A stretch of 64,000 bases of DNA from Notamacropus eugenii (lineage: Eukaryota > Chordata > Mammalia > Diprotodontia > Macropodidae): assembly GCF_028372415.1 (NCBI RefSeq), contig NC_092872.1, forward strand, positions 9,802,001 to 9,866,000, in the 5' to 3' direction. The notes beneath the pieces are model-generated. The model ran no database searches. It was not told where the DNA came from and was given only the letters and a program-made list of their open reading frames with translations. The position numbers and the translations under genes were made by a program. Below are positions 31,685 to 42,424 of this stretch, piece by piece (within the stretch, counting starts at the first letter, position 1; each line of letters begins with the position of its first letter).

Positions 31685-32340
31685 TGTGAGTGTGAGTGTG
31701 TATGTGGGGATGTATATTTGCCTTTCTGGTTCCCCTAGCATTATACTCAGCACCTGGGCCAACCAGTATCAGCCCAACCCTGTTTATCAAACCCACTGGC
31801 CTTAATGAGGTGGGAAACATGGCCCTTCCCTCGACCTCTCAGCTGTTGTTTGGCCCTTGGACCATTCATATCCCTGGGTCTTCCCTGTAGGCAGCCAGTT
31901 CTATTCCACACCCCTAAAGACCCTAGAACCAAGCTGTATAAACACTTCCATTTGGGCTAGGGCGGAAAGGGACCTGCCCCAACATTCCCTGGCCCAGAGT
32001 AGTGGCCCCCACCCTCACCCAACACACACAATGCTGGGAGAGATTTTATGAATGAGCAGGACCCAGACCTAGCCTCTCCCTCCCTCTTCCCTCTCCCCTT
32101 GCCAGCCCTATCTCCTGTTCTCACTTAACCCTGGGTGAGAGCCAGATCTCTCAGGGACACCCCCTCTCTGCTTGCTCCCCTTCTCATTCCTGTCCCACCA
32201 ACAAGGATGACAGTAAGGGCAGAGGGACCACTGCGGGTGCAGGGGGGAGAGAAACAGGGAAAGGGCAGTAGTCAGAGATGAGGTTAGTAACAGGAACAGT
32301 TCAATTTCAGTTAATGATAATGAGCATATTAACAACTTAA
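31441..32340. other. Unique sequence with a (TG)n array, no gene seen
   Basis: A (TG)n microsatellite lies at 31647-31701. The remaining sequence, including a pyrimidine-rich block at 32060-32240, has no identifiable exon or repeat family. Confidence 0.45.
31647..31701 (+). repeat. (TG)n microsatellite
   Basis: About 20 uninterrupted TG units grading into TGAG-interrupted units. Confidence 0.95.
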
Positions 32341-32475
32341 TTCCTACAGCTCAGAGGCCTATAACATGCTTTCTTCACAAGAGCCCCTGTGGAACAGCAA
32401 TATAAACATTAGAGCCTCTCGAGTTTACAAATAGGCAAACTGAGTTTCACAGAAGACAAGTGATACTGCTTTCCA
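32341..32475 (-). mobile_element. MIR SINE fragment
   Basis: 'tcgagtttacaaataggcaaactgagtttcacagaagacaagtgat' is a diverged antisense MIR. Confidence 0.5.
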
Positions 32476-32480
32476 GAACA

Positions 32481-32655
32481 GGAGCTCTTAACCATTTTGG
32501 TATCCTGGTCCCCTCTGGCAGCATGGGGAAGCCCATTCAGAATATTGTTCTTAAATGCATAAACTAAAATACAAAGGAAACCAATTCTGCTGAGATACAG
32601 TTCTTAAAATATATTTTAAAATAAAGTTCATGGACCCCAAGTGAAGAACTCTTGC
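32481..32655 (+). mobile_element. Small ancient DNA-transposon-like element
   Basis: It starts GGAGCTCTTAACCATTTTGG and ends near 'aagttcatggaccccaagtgaagaactcttg'; the ends are imperfect inverted repeats. Internally 'ttaaatgcataaactaaaatacaaaggaaaccaatt' resembles an ancient non-autonomous DNA element known across mammals. I do not name the family firmly. Confidence 0.55.
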
Positions 32656-32659
32656 ATCC

Positions 32660-33160
32660 AGGATATATTCTCCATTTTCCTTACCTATCTTTACACATAG
32701 GATTCAAAGTTCTCATTATTTCATACAGGAATCCAGTCCTTCCCAAGTGACAGAATAGTTGTAAGGCCAATAAACACATTATAGAGACAATACAGAGCAA
32801 TAATGACCTGCATTCCAGACCCGGTCTATAGCTGACTCTCTGCAGCTAGACTCAGGTTCCCATCAATCTAATACAATCCAATTCAATTCAAACAAGCCTT
32901 GACGAAGTACAAGTCATGTGTGATAGAGAAGTAAGGATGAAACGACAAAATGAAAAATCATCCTGGCCCTTAAGGGGTTTGCCTTTTAGGAGAGGGTGCC
33001 CAGTGGCAGGCTTCTAGACGCAGGGCCAGCTTGGATGTAGCAAGCTAGCAATCCCTATAGATCCTTCTTCCACAGTAATTTCAGATGTACACGGCTACTA
33101 TACCCCATAAGCCACAGCACCTTTCCAGCAGACTTGCAGCTGAAACTGCCTGTATGTATT
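32660..33160. other. Unassigned sequence, no gene seen
   Basis: Part of 32850-33000 (ctaatacaatccaattcaattcaaacaagcc...ttaaggggtttgcc) resembles the dispersed LINE-like family of 9400. No coding signal. Confidence 0.35.
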
Positions 33161-33164
33161 GAGC

Positions 33165-33260
33165 CCTCCCTTAGGATGGCAGCTCCTGAAGGACAGCACT
33201 TTGCACAGACCTTTGAACACAGTAGGTGCTTCATAAATGCTCTTTTCATTCATTCATGGT
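33165..33260 (+). mobile_element. L2 LINE 3' end
   Basis: 'ctttgcacagacctttgaacacagtaggtgcttcataaatgctc...cattcattcat' is the L2 terminal block. Confidence 0.65.
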
Positions 33261-33351
33261 TTACATTTTTATGAGATTTTACATTTTTTGAAAGATTTTA
33301 CATTTTGCAAATCTTTTCCTGAATATTATCTCATTTGAGAGGTATGTGTAA

Positions 33352-33352
<1 letters not shown>

Positions 33353-33395
<43 letters not shown>
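33353..33395 (+). repeat. (TG)n microsatellite
   Basis: About 20 TG units with a GCG at each border. Confidence 0.95.
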
Positions 33396-33397
<2 letters not shown>

Positions 33398-33429
33398 AGC
33401 ATCTGGATACTTATACAACAAGTGTGTTT

Positions 33430-33860
33430 ATTCCATTCTGGGCACCGTCTTCTAGGGAAGACATTGATAAGATGAAATGTACCTAGATCAATGAACTCTG
33501 GGTAGCGAAGGAGGTCAAGGCTGTGCCATGTGAATATCAGTTGAAGTATCTGGAGCTAGGGACATTTAACCTGGAAAAGAGAAGACTGGGAGGGGGGGAT
33601 GGAGAAGGGAACACAAACACTATCTTCAAGTATTTGATGGGTCACTATGTGGAAAAAGGGGGAGAGGCCTCTGGCTTGGCCCCAGAATCCAGGGCTAGGA
33701 ACAATGGGTAAAAGTTGCAAAGGGGCAAATTTGGGCTTGATATCAGGGAGAAGCCTCCTAACAGTGAGTTCCCCAAAAATGGATTGGGCTCCCTTCAGAG
33801 GTAGTGAGTTCTCCCTCGTGGGAGAGATTCAAGAAAAGGCTCAGGTGACCACTTGAAGCA
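33430..33860 (+). pseudogene. L3/CR1 LINE ORF2 C-terminal remnant
   Basis: Translation from 33523 contains YLELGTFNLEKRRL followed by FKYLMGHYVEKGG, the conserved CR1/L3 segment C-terminal to the reverse transcriptase. Further on, 'aggaacaatgggtaaaagttgcaaaggggcaaatttgggcttgatatcagggag' and 'agaggtagtgagttctcc' give the remaining conserved nucleotide landmarks. The frame is broken after codon 62. Confidence 0.8.
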
Positions 33861-33861
33861 C

Positions 33862-34105
33862 TGGTAGCTGGTAGCTCACTGGATAGAACTAGGCCAGGAA
33901 TCGGGAAGACCTGAGTTCAAATACAGCCTTAGACACTTCCTAGCTATGTGACCCTGGAGGAGTCACTTAACCTGTGATTGTCTGATAAAATGGATCCTTT
34001 GGAGAAGGCAAACCACTCCAGTATCTTTGCCAAGAAAACCCCTGGTGGGATCATGAAGGATCAGGCATGGCTGAAACAACTGAAGAACAAAACCACTTGT
34101 GGGTG
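33862..34105 (+). mobile_element. Marsupial tRNA-derived SINE, near full length
   Basis: Head 'tagctcactggatagaactaggccaggaatcgggaagacc', core 'ctatgtgaccctggaggagtcactta', tail 'ccagtatctttgccaagaaaacccctggtgggatc' ending 'ctgaaacaactgaagaacaaaa'. It sits directly after the L3/CR1 remnant, whose 3' part probably resumes at 34110. Confidence 0.85.
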
Positions 34106-34299
34106 TATTATTGAAGGGATTCCCATTCATTTGTGGCATGGAGCAGCTAGCCCCCTCCAACTTCAAGACTCTGCAAAGAAAAGGTATAAGCACATGTGAG
34201 GTTGTGTGGTCCATATCAGTCTTGTTCTGGGATCTCAGTGTGCAGTAGACAGGACTCTGCAAGGGAAGAGAGAGGAGGAGAAAAAATATCCCCAGGAAG

Positions 34300-34860
34300 C
34301 TCTTGGTCATGGCATCACTGAGCTCCAGAGGGCATCTCTTCCAACCATACTGGAAAGTCAGTGTGGAGTAGACAGAGCACTGGACTTAGAGTTAGGGTGA
34401 CTGGAACTGCTTCTCCTCCATATCACCACTTAAAGGAAGGTTTCCTTTGAGTTTTCTCTTCTCCAGGCTAACCAGTCCAGCTCCTGAATTTGAGCCTGGT
34501 AGAGTGAGCCCCCACTTCTAATTGTAGGAATTATGGCAGCCGGAGGGGAATACCATACTTTAGATGTAGCCTGGCCACAGCTTAGGAACCTGGAGCCCTC
34601 CTCTCCCTCATCCTTGACATTCGGCTTCTAATGTACGCCTTATATTGGGGTCACAGGGTTTGGGGGAGGACACGGGCATCTCATGGACAAGAGGACCAGT
34701 GGGCAAACTCCAGGTAGAAGGCTTCAGGCTAGAACTGCCCTCCATGACCTTATGGGCCCTGGGAAAGCTCCATCTGACCCTCAAATCTCTCCTGCTTCCT
34801 CCCTGAGGTCTGAACCCCTTTTCTCAAGGACACAGCCTTCCAGTTGCCCAGTTAGAGAGG
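34300..34860. other. Unassigned sequence, no gene seen
   Basis: 34430-34600 contains 'ttttctcttctccaggctaaccagtcc', which may be a minus-strand L3/CR1 piece. Otherwise nothing is recognised. Confidence 0.35.
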
Positions 34861-34864
34861 AGAA

Positions 34865-35275
34865 GCAGCACATTATCTTGGAAGGACTGTTGAATTTAGA
34901 ATCAGGAGACTTGGGTTCAAGTACTTGCTATTTAATTTGCTAGCTACGTCACCTTCAGTAAGTCCCTCATTTGCTCTGAGTCTCAGTTTCTTCCTCTGCA
35001 AAATAAAGGAATTAGCCTTAATCAGGGGTGGGGAACCTGTGGCATCAAGGTCACATGTGGCCCTCAAGGTCCTCAGGTTCAATCCTTTGAATCCAAACTT
35101 CATAGAACAAATCCCCTTAATTAAAGAATTTGTTCTGTAAAACTTGAATTCAGTCAAAAAGCCTCACTCGAAGACCTAGAAGGCCACATGTGGCCTCGAG
35201 GCCCCAGGTTCCCCACCCTGGCCTCGATCATACTCAGGCCCCTTCTAGTTGTGACATTTTATGTTGCAAGGACAT
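34865..35275 (+). mobile_element. MIR-type SINE split by a hAT element
   Basis: MIR head and core occupy 34870-35022 (gaatcaggagacttgggttcaagtacttgc, gagtctcagtttcttcctctgcaaaataaagg). The tail resumes at 35229 (actcaggccccttctagttgtgac). The interruption is the inverted-repeat element at 35023-35220. Confidence 0.75.
35023..35220. mobile_element. Non-autonomous hAT-type element with TIRs and 8-bp TSD
   Basis: The 198-bp element starts CAGGGGTGGGGAACCTG and ends with its inverse, CCAGGTTCCCCACCCTG. Similarity between the two ends extends about 30 bp inward (aggtcacatgtggccct versus aggccacatgtggcc). Flanks are GCCTTAAT (35015-35022) and GCCTCGAT (35221-35228), an 8-bp duplication with two mismatches, which fits the hAT superfamily. 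It has no coding capacity. Confidence 0.9.
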
Positions 35276-35324
35276 CCTCTGTCCTCGTATCCTTTCTAAC
35301 TTTGTTAACGTGGCATAGCAAATG

Positions 35325-35545
35325 ACATGTCGGGGTTGTGGTCAAGGACACTTGGGTTCAAACATCACCTTTGATATGCTACTAGCTATTTGACCTTGAA
35401 TAAGTCAATGAATGTCTCTGTGCCTCAGTTTCTTCAGCTGTAAAAAACCTGACAGGGTTGTTGTAAAGCTCAAGCAAGATAACATACGTCCCATAAAACA
35501 CTTTACAAATCTTAAATATGAGCTGTTATTATCATTCTCATTATT
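35325..35545 (+). mobile_element. MIR-type SINE copy
   Basis: 'gtggtcaaggacacttgggttcaaacatcacc', 'gtgcctcagtttcttcagctgtaaaaaacctg', 'cataaaacactttacaaatcttaaatatgagctgttattatc'. Confidence 0.75.
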
Positions 35546-35584
35546 ATTTTATTTATAATATTCTAATATTCATAATTTATAACA

Positions 35585-36230
35585 TTATAATATTCAATTC
35601 ACCAAGAATCTATTAAGTGCTTACTGTGTGTCAGGCACTATACTAGGCACTGGAGGTACAAAGCAAAAACGTTATCAGTCTCTGATCTCTAGAAGCTTCT
35701 TCTGACAGGGGAGGTGGGGAGGGAGTGAAGAAAGAGGGGCTTTTGTTTCCTATTCTGAGCTGAGATACTTGGTGGAAATCTTTGATGAAGACAGGCTTTG
35801 ACCTAAGTGTCTATTGATTGTGCAATCAGTCAATCAAAAAGCATTTATTAAGTGCCTATGATACACCAGGCACTATGCAAAGAACTGCGGATACAAAAAG
35901 AGGCAAAAGACAGTCCTTGCTCTCAAGGAGCTTAGAATCTAATGGAGAAGACAATGTACAAGCAAATATATACAAAGCAGGCTACATATACGATGAATAG
36001 GAAATAATTAACAGAGGGAAGGCACTAGGATTAAGAGGAGTTGGGTAAAGCTTCCTGTGGAAGGCAGGATTTTAGTTGGCACTTACAGGAAGATGCAGAG
36101 ATCAGTACGTATAGATAAGGAGGGAGAGCATTCCAGGCACAGGGGACAGCCAGAGAAAGACAGCTGTATTTAAAGGTGAAATGTCTTGTTCATGGAATAG
36201 CCAGGAGGCCAGGGACTGAACATAAAGTGC
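35585..36230 (+). mobile_element. Ancient LINE-like repeat, two stacked copies
   Basis: 'ctattaagtgcttactgtgtgtcaggcactatactaggcactgg' (35605) and again 'aagcatttattaagtgcctatgatacaccaggcactatg' (35838). The second continues through 'ctctcaaggagcttagaatctaatgg' to 'gagggagagcattccaggcacaggggacagcc'. It is the longest copy of the dispersed family seen at 9400, 13275, 57160 and 62940. Confidence 0.6.
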
Positions 36231-36299
36231 AGTGTGTGTGTGTGTACATGCATGTATGTGTATGTGTGGGTAAAGAAATACTACTGGTATCATAAGAAA

Positions 36300-36840
36300 C
36301 TAAAAACATGAAGACTTCCCAGAAACATGGAAAAACATGTGAAGTGATGCAGGATGAGGAGAAAATCACTAAAGCAGTATGTATAAATACATTGTAGATA
36401 GAATTATGTAGCTAAGTAATCACAGAAACCAAAATTCAGAATGATACAAAGAGGAAAAAAATTCAGCCTGTGTGTGAAGACCCCCAGGGAAGAGGTGTTC
36501 ACTGCCTGTTCAGGTATCCCCTTCCTCCTTGGGACGACGCGAATTCTCGGGAGATCTTTCTTTCCAACGAGCACGAATCTGCCTCTCTGCCAGCTAAACG
36601 CTGCCTTTATTAGCGAAACAAAACAAAATTATTCCCTCTTTCATGTGACAGCCCTTGAAGAGACTGATCTTGTCCTCCCATGTTTTCTCTTCTGGGAGAA
36701 ACAAGACTCATACACAAGAAAAGGGAAAAAACCCAGAAGAACAATACCCAGCAGTGTGAAAGCCTGGTGCCAAAGGGTGGGTGGCACAGTGAGTAAATAC
36801 TCTCTGAGAAGGAAGGATTGTTGGAGGCTAGGGTGAACAT
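36300..36840. other. Unassigned block inside the LINE-like repeat
   Basis: 36320-36480 has weak L1-like resemblance (acatggaaaaacatgtgaagtgatgcagg). The open frames at 36441-36836 plus and 36610-36840 minus overlap each other without support. Confidence 0.35.
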
Positions 36841-37110
36841 GGTAGGTACTTCCTGGAGGAGAGAGGACTCAGTTGGGCTGTCAAGGACAGAGAGGATTGA
36901 GAACCTGTAGACAGAACCATCCTGGCTAGGAAAGAGTATATATTGGAGAGGAGGAGGTCAACCTCCTTTATTCAGGCTGGATTGTGGAGGGCTTTGAAAG
37001 CCAGGATGAGGATAGCACTTTGTAGCCTGTAGGCGACGGGGAGCAACTGAAAGTTTCTGAGCAGAGTAGTGATGTACTCAGAGTGGGAACAATATGACAA
37101 TTAATTGGTC
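36841..37110 (+). mobile_element. Ancient LINE-like repeat, continuation
   Basis: 'ggctggattgtggagggctttgaaagccaggatgagg' and 'gcgacggggagcaactgaaagtttctgagcagagtagtgatg' continue the element of 35585-36230 in order. Confidence 0.55.
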
Positions 37111-37289
37111 ACCATAGCAGGAAGGTTTAAAGGCAAAGGGCTAGAGTTAGTCCTTAGGAAACTATTTCAGTGAACCCGAGAAATGATGTGGATCTTAGCA
37201 GGAGTTGGAGATCTGAAGAGGAAGACATATTTCCAAGGAAGGTTTGGTAACTGACTACGGTGCAAATAGGGATAGAGCCTCCTATCAGT

Positions 37290-37975
37290 TCTTGCCAATT
37301 CCAGGTTCTCTCTCCTCTCCGATTTGTCCTTCATGGAATGCAAACATCATCATCATCCTCATCATTGACAGTAACCACAACAGCCCTCTTCATTATGCAG
37401 GCATATGGTCACCCCACTCTTGTGCTCCAAACTCCTCAATGGCTCCCTATCTCATTGATAATCTGGGGCCATCTTGTCATTGCAGTCTTAGCACATAGTA
37501 TTCCCCTCTGAACCTCTATGTTCCAGCCACACTGGGCACCTCTGCCTCCAAAACATATTTTGTGTTTTCCCATCACCCTGCTTTTGCTCATACTCTTTTC
37601 CCTGGGCCTAGAATTCCCTCCCTCCCCTTCTTTACCTGTTGAATGTCCACCCCTCCTTTAAATGCCACCTTGAACGCTGCCCCCTGCCCCTAGACTTCTT
37701 CCATTCCCTTGGTCTTCAAGGACTTTCCCTCTTTGACTTCAGAAACACTTGGTTTATCATGTAATACTGTGTATTACAATGTCCTATAATTAGAGTTTCC
37801 TGTGGTTTTAATCCCTCCCTTGCCTTCCCACCCCCTACTTGCTGACCTGTCCCTGTTCTCATGCACTGTGATCTCCATGAGAACAGGGACAGAGGTTTGT
37901 TTAAAGCTATTTATCTCCCTCAGCAATCCGCACACAGGAAGTGCTTGCTGAATGGATGATGAATGAATGCATGAG
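37290..37975 (+). mobile_element. L2 LINE 3' region
   Basis: L2 3' landmarks in order: 'tgtgctccaaactcctcaatggctccctatctc', 'catactcttttccctgggcctagaattccctcc', 'ttgaatgtccacccctcctttaaatgccacc', then the terminal 'tgagaacagggacagagg...aatggatgatgaatgaatg'. Confidence 0.8.
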
Positions 37976-38139
37976 AGAAAGGAAATAAAGATGACCCATA
38001 ACCTGCTTCTCTCCCCTATGGTCTGTCCTCTGCAGCCCTTTTACTCCAATTGGGCAAGGTAACATCACCACCATCCTGCATACCACCACCACCGTCTTTC
38101 CATGGCGTGGCCTCTGCAGTTATCCCAGAACACCACAAT

Positions 38140-38275
38140 CACCAGATCTGCCATTAGACTTTGAGCTCTCTTAAGGCATGGACCATCTTCTGCCTCTTTT
38201 TGTATTTCCAGCACTTAGCACAGTGACTAACATATAGTGGGTGCTTACAAAATGTTTATGGACTGAATGACTGAC
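38140..38275 (+). mobile_element. L2 LINE 3' end
   Basis: 'agactttgagctctcttaaggcatggaccatcttctgcctctttttgtatttccagcacttagcacagtg' is a typical L2 terminus. Confidence 0.8.
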
Positions 38276-38277
38276 CT

Positions 38278-38480
38278 GACATTAGGACAGCTGGATTGAA
38301 AGCCACATTCTGACCCTTTCTTGCTACGTGACCTTTAGAAAGTCATTTTACCTCTCAGTTTCTTCATCTATGAAATGGGAGTAATAGTAGCAGTCGTTGT
38401 ACTGCCTACCTCACAAGGGGTTATAAGAAGAGTCTTTTGTAAATCTTAAAGCATTATAGAAATGTGAGCTTATCATCCTC
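38278..38480 (+). mobile_element. MIR-type SINE copy
   Basis: 'gacctttagaaagtcattttacctctcagtttcttcatctatgaaatggg' is the core; it inserts directly after the L2 end. Confidence 0.7.
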
Positions 38481-38644
38481 ATCCATCAAGACCTGACCTA
38501 TATATCTATCACTCCCCTTATCCAACCTACAGTCCTGACTGGCTGTGCCTCTTATTTGGTTCTGAGCACATACTGCCTGGTAATTCAAATGTCTTTGGGT
38601 GCCCAGATATGGAGTTCGTGTCTCCTGCTTCTGTATATACCCAG

Positions 38645-38895
38645 AGATTTGTGGTTGTCCCGTCATTTCAGTCATGTTCGATTCCTCATGACCCCATTTG
38701 GGGTTTGATGGCAAAGATACTGGAGTGGTTTGCCATTTCCTTTTCCAGCTTGTTTTACAGATGAGGAAACTGAGGCAAGCAGGGTGAAGTGACTTGCCCA
38801 GGCTCACACAGCTAGTAAGTGTCTGAGGCCAGATTTGAACTCAGGAAGACAAGTCTTGACTCCTGGCCCAGCACTCTGGGCACTATAGCCGCCTC
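38645..38895 (-). mobile_element. Marsupial tRNA-derived SINE, full length
   Basis: Reverse orientation: tail 'catgaccccatttggggtttgatggcaaagatactggagtgg', core 'gtgacttgcccaggctcacacagctagtaagtg', head 'gaactcaggaagacaagtcttgactcctggcccagcactctgggc'. Confidence 0.9.
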
Positions 38896-38899
38896 CAGG

Positions 38900-39360
38900 G
38901 ACTTGTACTGAGGGTCTAATCGCTATTCAGGAAAGCCTTTCAATGATTGGTTCTGGGCTTTGAGCCTTGGATGGCTGGGCAATTATTGATGGTCCATCAC
39001 CAGAAACAAGGGAGTCTGGAGGAGAGTTTGGTTTGGGGGATGGGGGGAGGGAATTCTCTTTAGCCTGATCTTGTTAGCTCCAGGGGTCCAGTGGGCCACG
39101 ATGGCTGCATGAGTGAGAGGAGGGAAAGGCGGATGATGCTGTGCTGGGAACAGGGTACAGAGTCAGTCGAGACTACAAGGTAAGAAGGCGAGAGTGAAGG
39201 TGAGGGACAGAGAGGTGGGGAGTTAGTACTGAGCCTCTGGTTAAGAAGCAAAATAAAGTGTCAAGGCATAATGCAAAGAGTAACAGGCAAAATCTTAAAT
39301 TTGTTAAAATTTCAAACTTAATCCTCAACAAATACAAATATTTCATCACACAAAGAATAA
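38900..39360. other. Unique sequence, no gene seen
   Basis: No repeat or exon recognised; 39160-39260 is purine-rich. Confidence 0.4.
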
Positions 39361-39369
39361 TAAAGAAGC

Positions 39370-39745
39370 TTGACTAACGAACTGTGGACGTCTGCACTCA
39401 GATTTAAGCTCTAACATTGGATGTGTGACCACAGCCAAGTCATTTGACCTCTGTGAGTCTGGTCTCCTCGTCTGTAAAGTAGAAATATTTCATTTGCTAA
39501 CGAGGTGGTAGGAGCTGTGGTTAGAGCAACGGGCCTGGAGTTAGGAAGACCTGAGTTAAAATATGGCCTCAGACTCGTCCTAGCTGTGTGACCCTGGGTG
39601 AGTCATTTAACTTCTGCTTGCCTCCGTTTCCTCAAATTTAAAACACACCCACCTCCCACGACTGTCGTGAAGATCAGATGAGATACCTGTAAAAGTGCTT
39701 TGAAAATCTTAAAGGATTACATAAATACGAGCTATCACGATTCTC
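39370..39745 (+). mobile_element. MIR with a tRNA-derived SINE inserted
   Basis: An older copy at 39370-39496 (gaccacagccaagtcatttgacctctgtgag) is followed at 39497-39745 by a SINE with head 'gtggttagagcaacgggcctggagttaggaagacc' and tail 'agtgctttgaaaatcttaaaggattacataaatac'. Confidence 0.7.
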
Positions 39746-39789
39746 TGCCTCGTAGGGTTATTATGATGAAAGCTTTAAGATTTCCAAAT

Positions 39790-40000
39790 GATAAAGAACC
39801 ATAGAAACGTAGAGTAAATAGAGTCTACCTTAGGATCACGGATTTCGAGCTGAAAGTGACCTGAGAGGCCATCTGGTCCAGCCCTTCTCACTTTAAGCAG
39901 CATAGTCATCACCGGAACCCAGGTTCTTTGACGAAATCCTGTCCTTATCCCCTTACACCATGCTACCTTCTAGAAAACTGACAAAGCAATCTGAGTCTAG
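39790..40000 (-). mobile_element. Diverged MIR-like fragment
   Basis: 'gatttcgagctgaaagtgacctgagaggccatctggtccagccctt' is the antisense MIR 3' part. Confidence 0.55.
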
Positions 40001-40261
40001 ATTCCTCTAACAGATGAAGCACAAGTCTTCTCTCAAGGAAGGCAGGAAAGAGAAACCTAACAATAAGTGATTGGCTCATGGTCATTCAGGAATGGCCATT
40101 AACCAAATGAGTGTCCTTCCTCTCCAGGAGGCAAAATCAATACATGAGGACAGACAGACTGGAACTTTCCATAGACTATGTCTAGATACAAAAGGAAGCA
40201 ACATCCATGTCGAAGAGGTTATTGATGCACAAGTATGCGTATACACTCCTACTTAGCCAGA

Positions 40262-40262
40262 G

Positions 40263-40299
<37 letters not shown>

Positions 40300-40645
40300 C
40301 TCTCTTTCTCTCTCTTTCTTTCTCTCTCTCTTTCTTTCTCTCTTTCTCTCTCTCTTTCTTTCTCTCTCTTTCTCTCTCTCTGTCTCTCTCTCTGTCTCTC
40401 TCTCTGTCTCTCTCTTTCTCTCTCTCTCTTTCTCTCTCTTTCTTTCTCTCTTTTTCTCTCCTTCTTTCTCTCTCTCCTTTCTCTCTTCTCTTTCTTTCTC
40501 TCTCTTCTCTCCATCTTCTCTCTCCTCTTCCTCTCTCTCCCTCTCACTCCATCTTGCTCTATCTCTCTCTGTCTCTGTCTGTCTATCTGTCTCTCTTGCT
40601 CACTCACTTACTCGTTCTCTGTCTCTCTCTCTCCAGTGTTTATAT
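40262..40645 (+). repeat. Long (CT)n/(CTTT)n polypyrimidine tract
   Basis: About 380 bases almost free of purines, built from CT, CTTT and CTGT units. Long open frames on both strands (Ser/Leu-rich on plus, Arg/Glu-rich on minus) are products of the repeat and not genes. Confidence 0.95.
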
Positions 40646-40699
40646 TTATTGATACTGGAATCCAGGTTTGAGGGAGTGGTCACAAACCAACAGAAATGG

Positions 40700-40920
40700 G
40701 GAGAGACCATGGATTTACAACTAGAAGAGGCCTTGGAGATCATTTAGTCCAGCTCTCCTATTTTACTAATGAGGAAACTGAGACTGAGGAAAGGGAAGTG
40801 ACCTGCCCAAGAGTATACAGTAATGAGCAGAGGCATGATTGGAATCCCAGTCCATATTTTCCTCACTTCACCACCATGCTTCCTCAGGAGGGTGATGGGA
40901 TGCCAGCTATAGGCTTTTAG
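40700..40920 (-). mobile_element. MIR SINE fragment
   Basis: 'ggccttggagatcatttagtccagctctcctattttactaatgaggaaactgagactgagg' is a clear antisense MIR. Confidence 0.75.
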
Positions 40921-41495
40921 CAGCCATCGTCATATCTTGAATTAGATAGGGTATTGGAAAAAATAATAGTTGAGTGAATGAGTAGTCGGGGGCTTCCTGA
41001 AACCTTCTCCAGTCGCTGAAGGACCCTGCACTCTGTCAGGTCATTCATTCCCTTTTTTGTATTTTCCCCACAATTTTTTTTTTGCTTCCCATTTATGCTT
41101 TAGACCATTCCTGAGGGTACAGTCTAATAGGACAGCATCTTATAACATGTATAGGATGCTAATTAATACTTTAATCAATTAAGAATCAATTGCTCATCTG
41201 AAGATCTTAAGAAGGGATGCAGATCAATGAGAAAAGCTAAACCTAGTCATGTTAATTTAATAGGGACAGGGAAAGGGTATGGGTTAGGGTTAGGATTGGT
41301 GTGACTGGGCAAGAGTTTGTCCATAAAAGATTTGGCCATGATGAGTGGACCATAAGGTCCACAGGAGCCAACAGGGGACTCAAAGAAGTTAGCGCCATAT
41401 TAGGTTACACTATCCAGAAGATAGGTCCAGAACAGGCATGGGGATAGTCGTACAGTCTTGTGTCAGAAGCTACTTGAAAATATTGTCTTAAGTTC
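40921..41495. other. Unique sequence, no gene seen
   Basis: Includes a short GGTTAGGG-like run at 41280-41300 and a T-run at 41072-41083. No exon recognised. Confidence 0.4.
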
Positions 41496-41498
41496 TGA

Positions 41499-42030
41499 GT
41501 GGCCTGCTTTAGGAAGGGCATCGACAAACTGGATGATCTCTGTGCTAATGATTCTCAAGTCTACCTATCCTTTCCTAACCTCCCTGCTGACCTCCATTCT
41601 CTCCTCTCCAACTGCCTTTCAGGCATGTTGAACTGGATGTCCAGTACACATCTGAAACTCAATACGTCCAAAACTAAACTCATTATCTTCCCCCCAACTC
41701 TCTCCCTCTCCTACTTTCTCTATTACTGTAGAGGGTGCCACCATCCTTCCAGTCCCCCAGGCTTACAACCCAGGAGTGATCCTGGATTCCTCTCTATCCT
41801 TTACCTGCCATATCCAAGCTGTTGCCAAGACCTACTGATTTCACCTTTACAACATGTGTTAAATACGTCCCCTTCTCTCCTCTGACATTGCCAACACTCT
41901 AGTGCAGGCTGTCATTCCCTCACATCTGGATTACTGTAATCGTCTACTGAAGGGTTGACCTTCCTCAGGTCTCTCCCCATTCCAATCCATTCTCCATTCT
42001 GTCATCAAAGTGATAGGAATTCCCACTGCT
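41499..42030 (+). pseudogene. L2 LINE reverse-transcriptase remnant
   Basis: A 128-codon frame from 41499 includes CANDSQVYLSFPNL and WMSSTHLKLNTSKTKLIIF, the L2 reverse-transcriptase palm and following helix. The catalytic YADD position reads CAND, so one metal-binding aspartate is changed. After codon 128 the frame is lost, while L2 nucleotide landmarks continue ('tggattactgtaatcgtctactgaa'). Confidence 0.85.
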
Positions 42031-42039
42031 GGATGGGAT

Positions 42040-42420
42040 TCTGTTCTAATCCCCTCATTTTACAAATGGGAAAACTGAGGTGAAGTGAGAGCAAGGAAAT
42101 TGCCAGCTCAGTGTTTAACTCTAGGACTGTCTTCTTTCCCCTGCTCTCTCTGTATCTCCAAATCCTCCCACTAAGGGTCTCAAGAGCAGGAGGTCCAGAG
42201 TTGGGAACCTACTTGCCTACAGAGGGCGTCAGAATCAAAGATTTATAGCTAGAAGGAACCTGCGAGGGCCCCTCTTTTCACAAGGGAAAAAACAGAGGGA
42301 ATTCTTAGGGAATTCAAGTGACTTTACCAGGGTCATACAGCTAGTAAGTAGGGTAGGATCTGAACTCAGAACTTTCTGATCAAAAGGTAAGTAGACTGGT
42401 ATTACATGTTGCCTGTCAAA
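42040..42420 (-). mobile_element. Two antisense MIR fragments
   Basis: 42040-42130 (ctcattttacaaatgggaaaactgagg) and 42230-42415 (agatttatagctagaaggaacctgcgagg ... ggtcatacagctagtaagtagg). Confidence 0.7.
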
Positions 42421-42424
42421 CAGA

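Noticed and set aside
33523..33711. Short plus-strand protein with an LEKRRL motif as a host gene
   Set aside because: The motif and order are those of the CR1/L3 LINE polymerase C-terminus.
40182..40747. Open frames of 140-170 codons on both strands, Ser/Leu-rich and Arg/Glu-rich
   Set aside because: They are translations of a CT-type simple repeat, open in several frames by composition alone.
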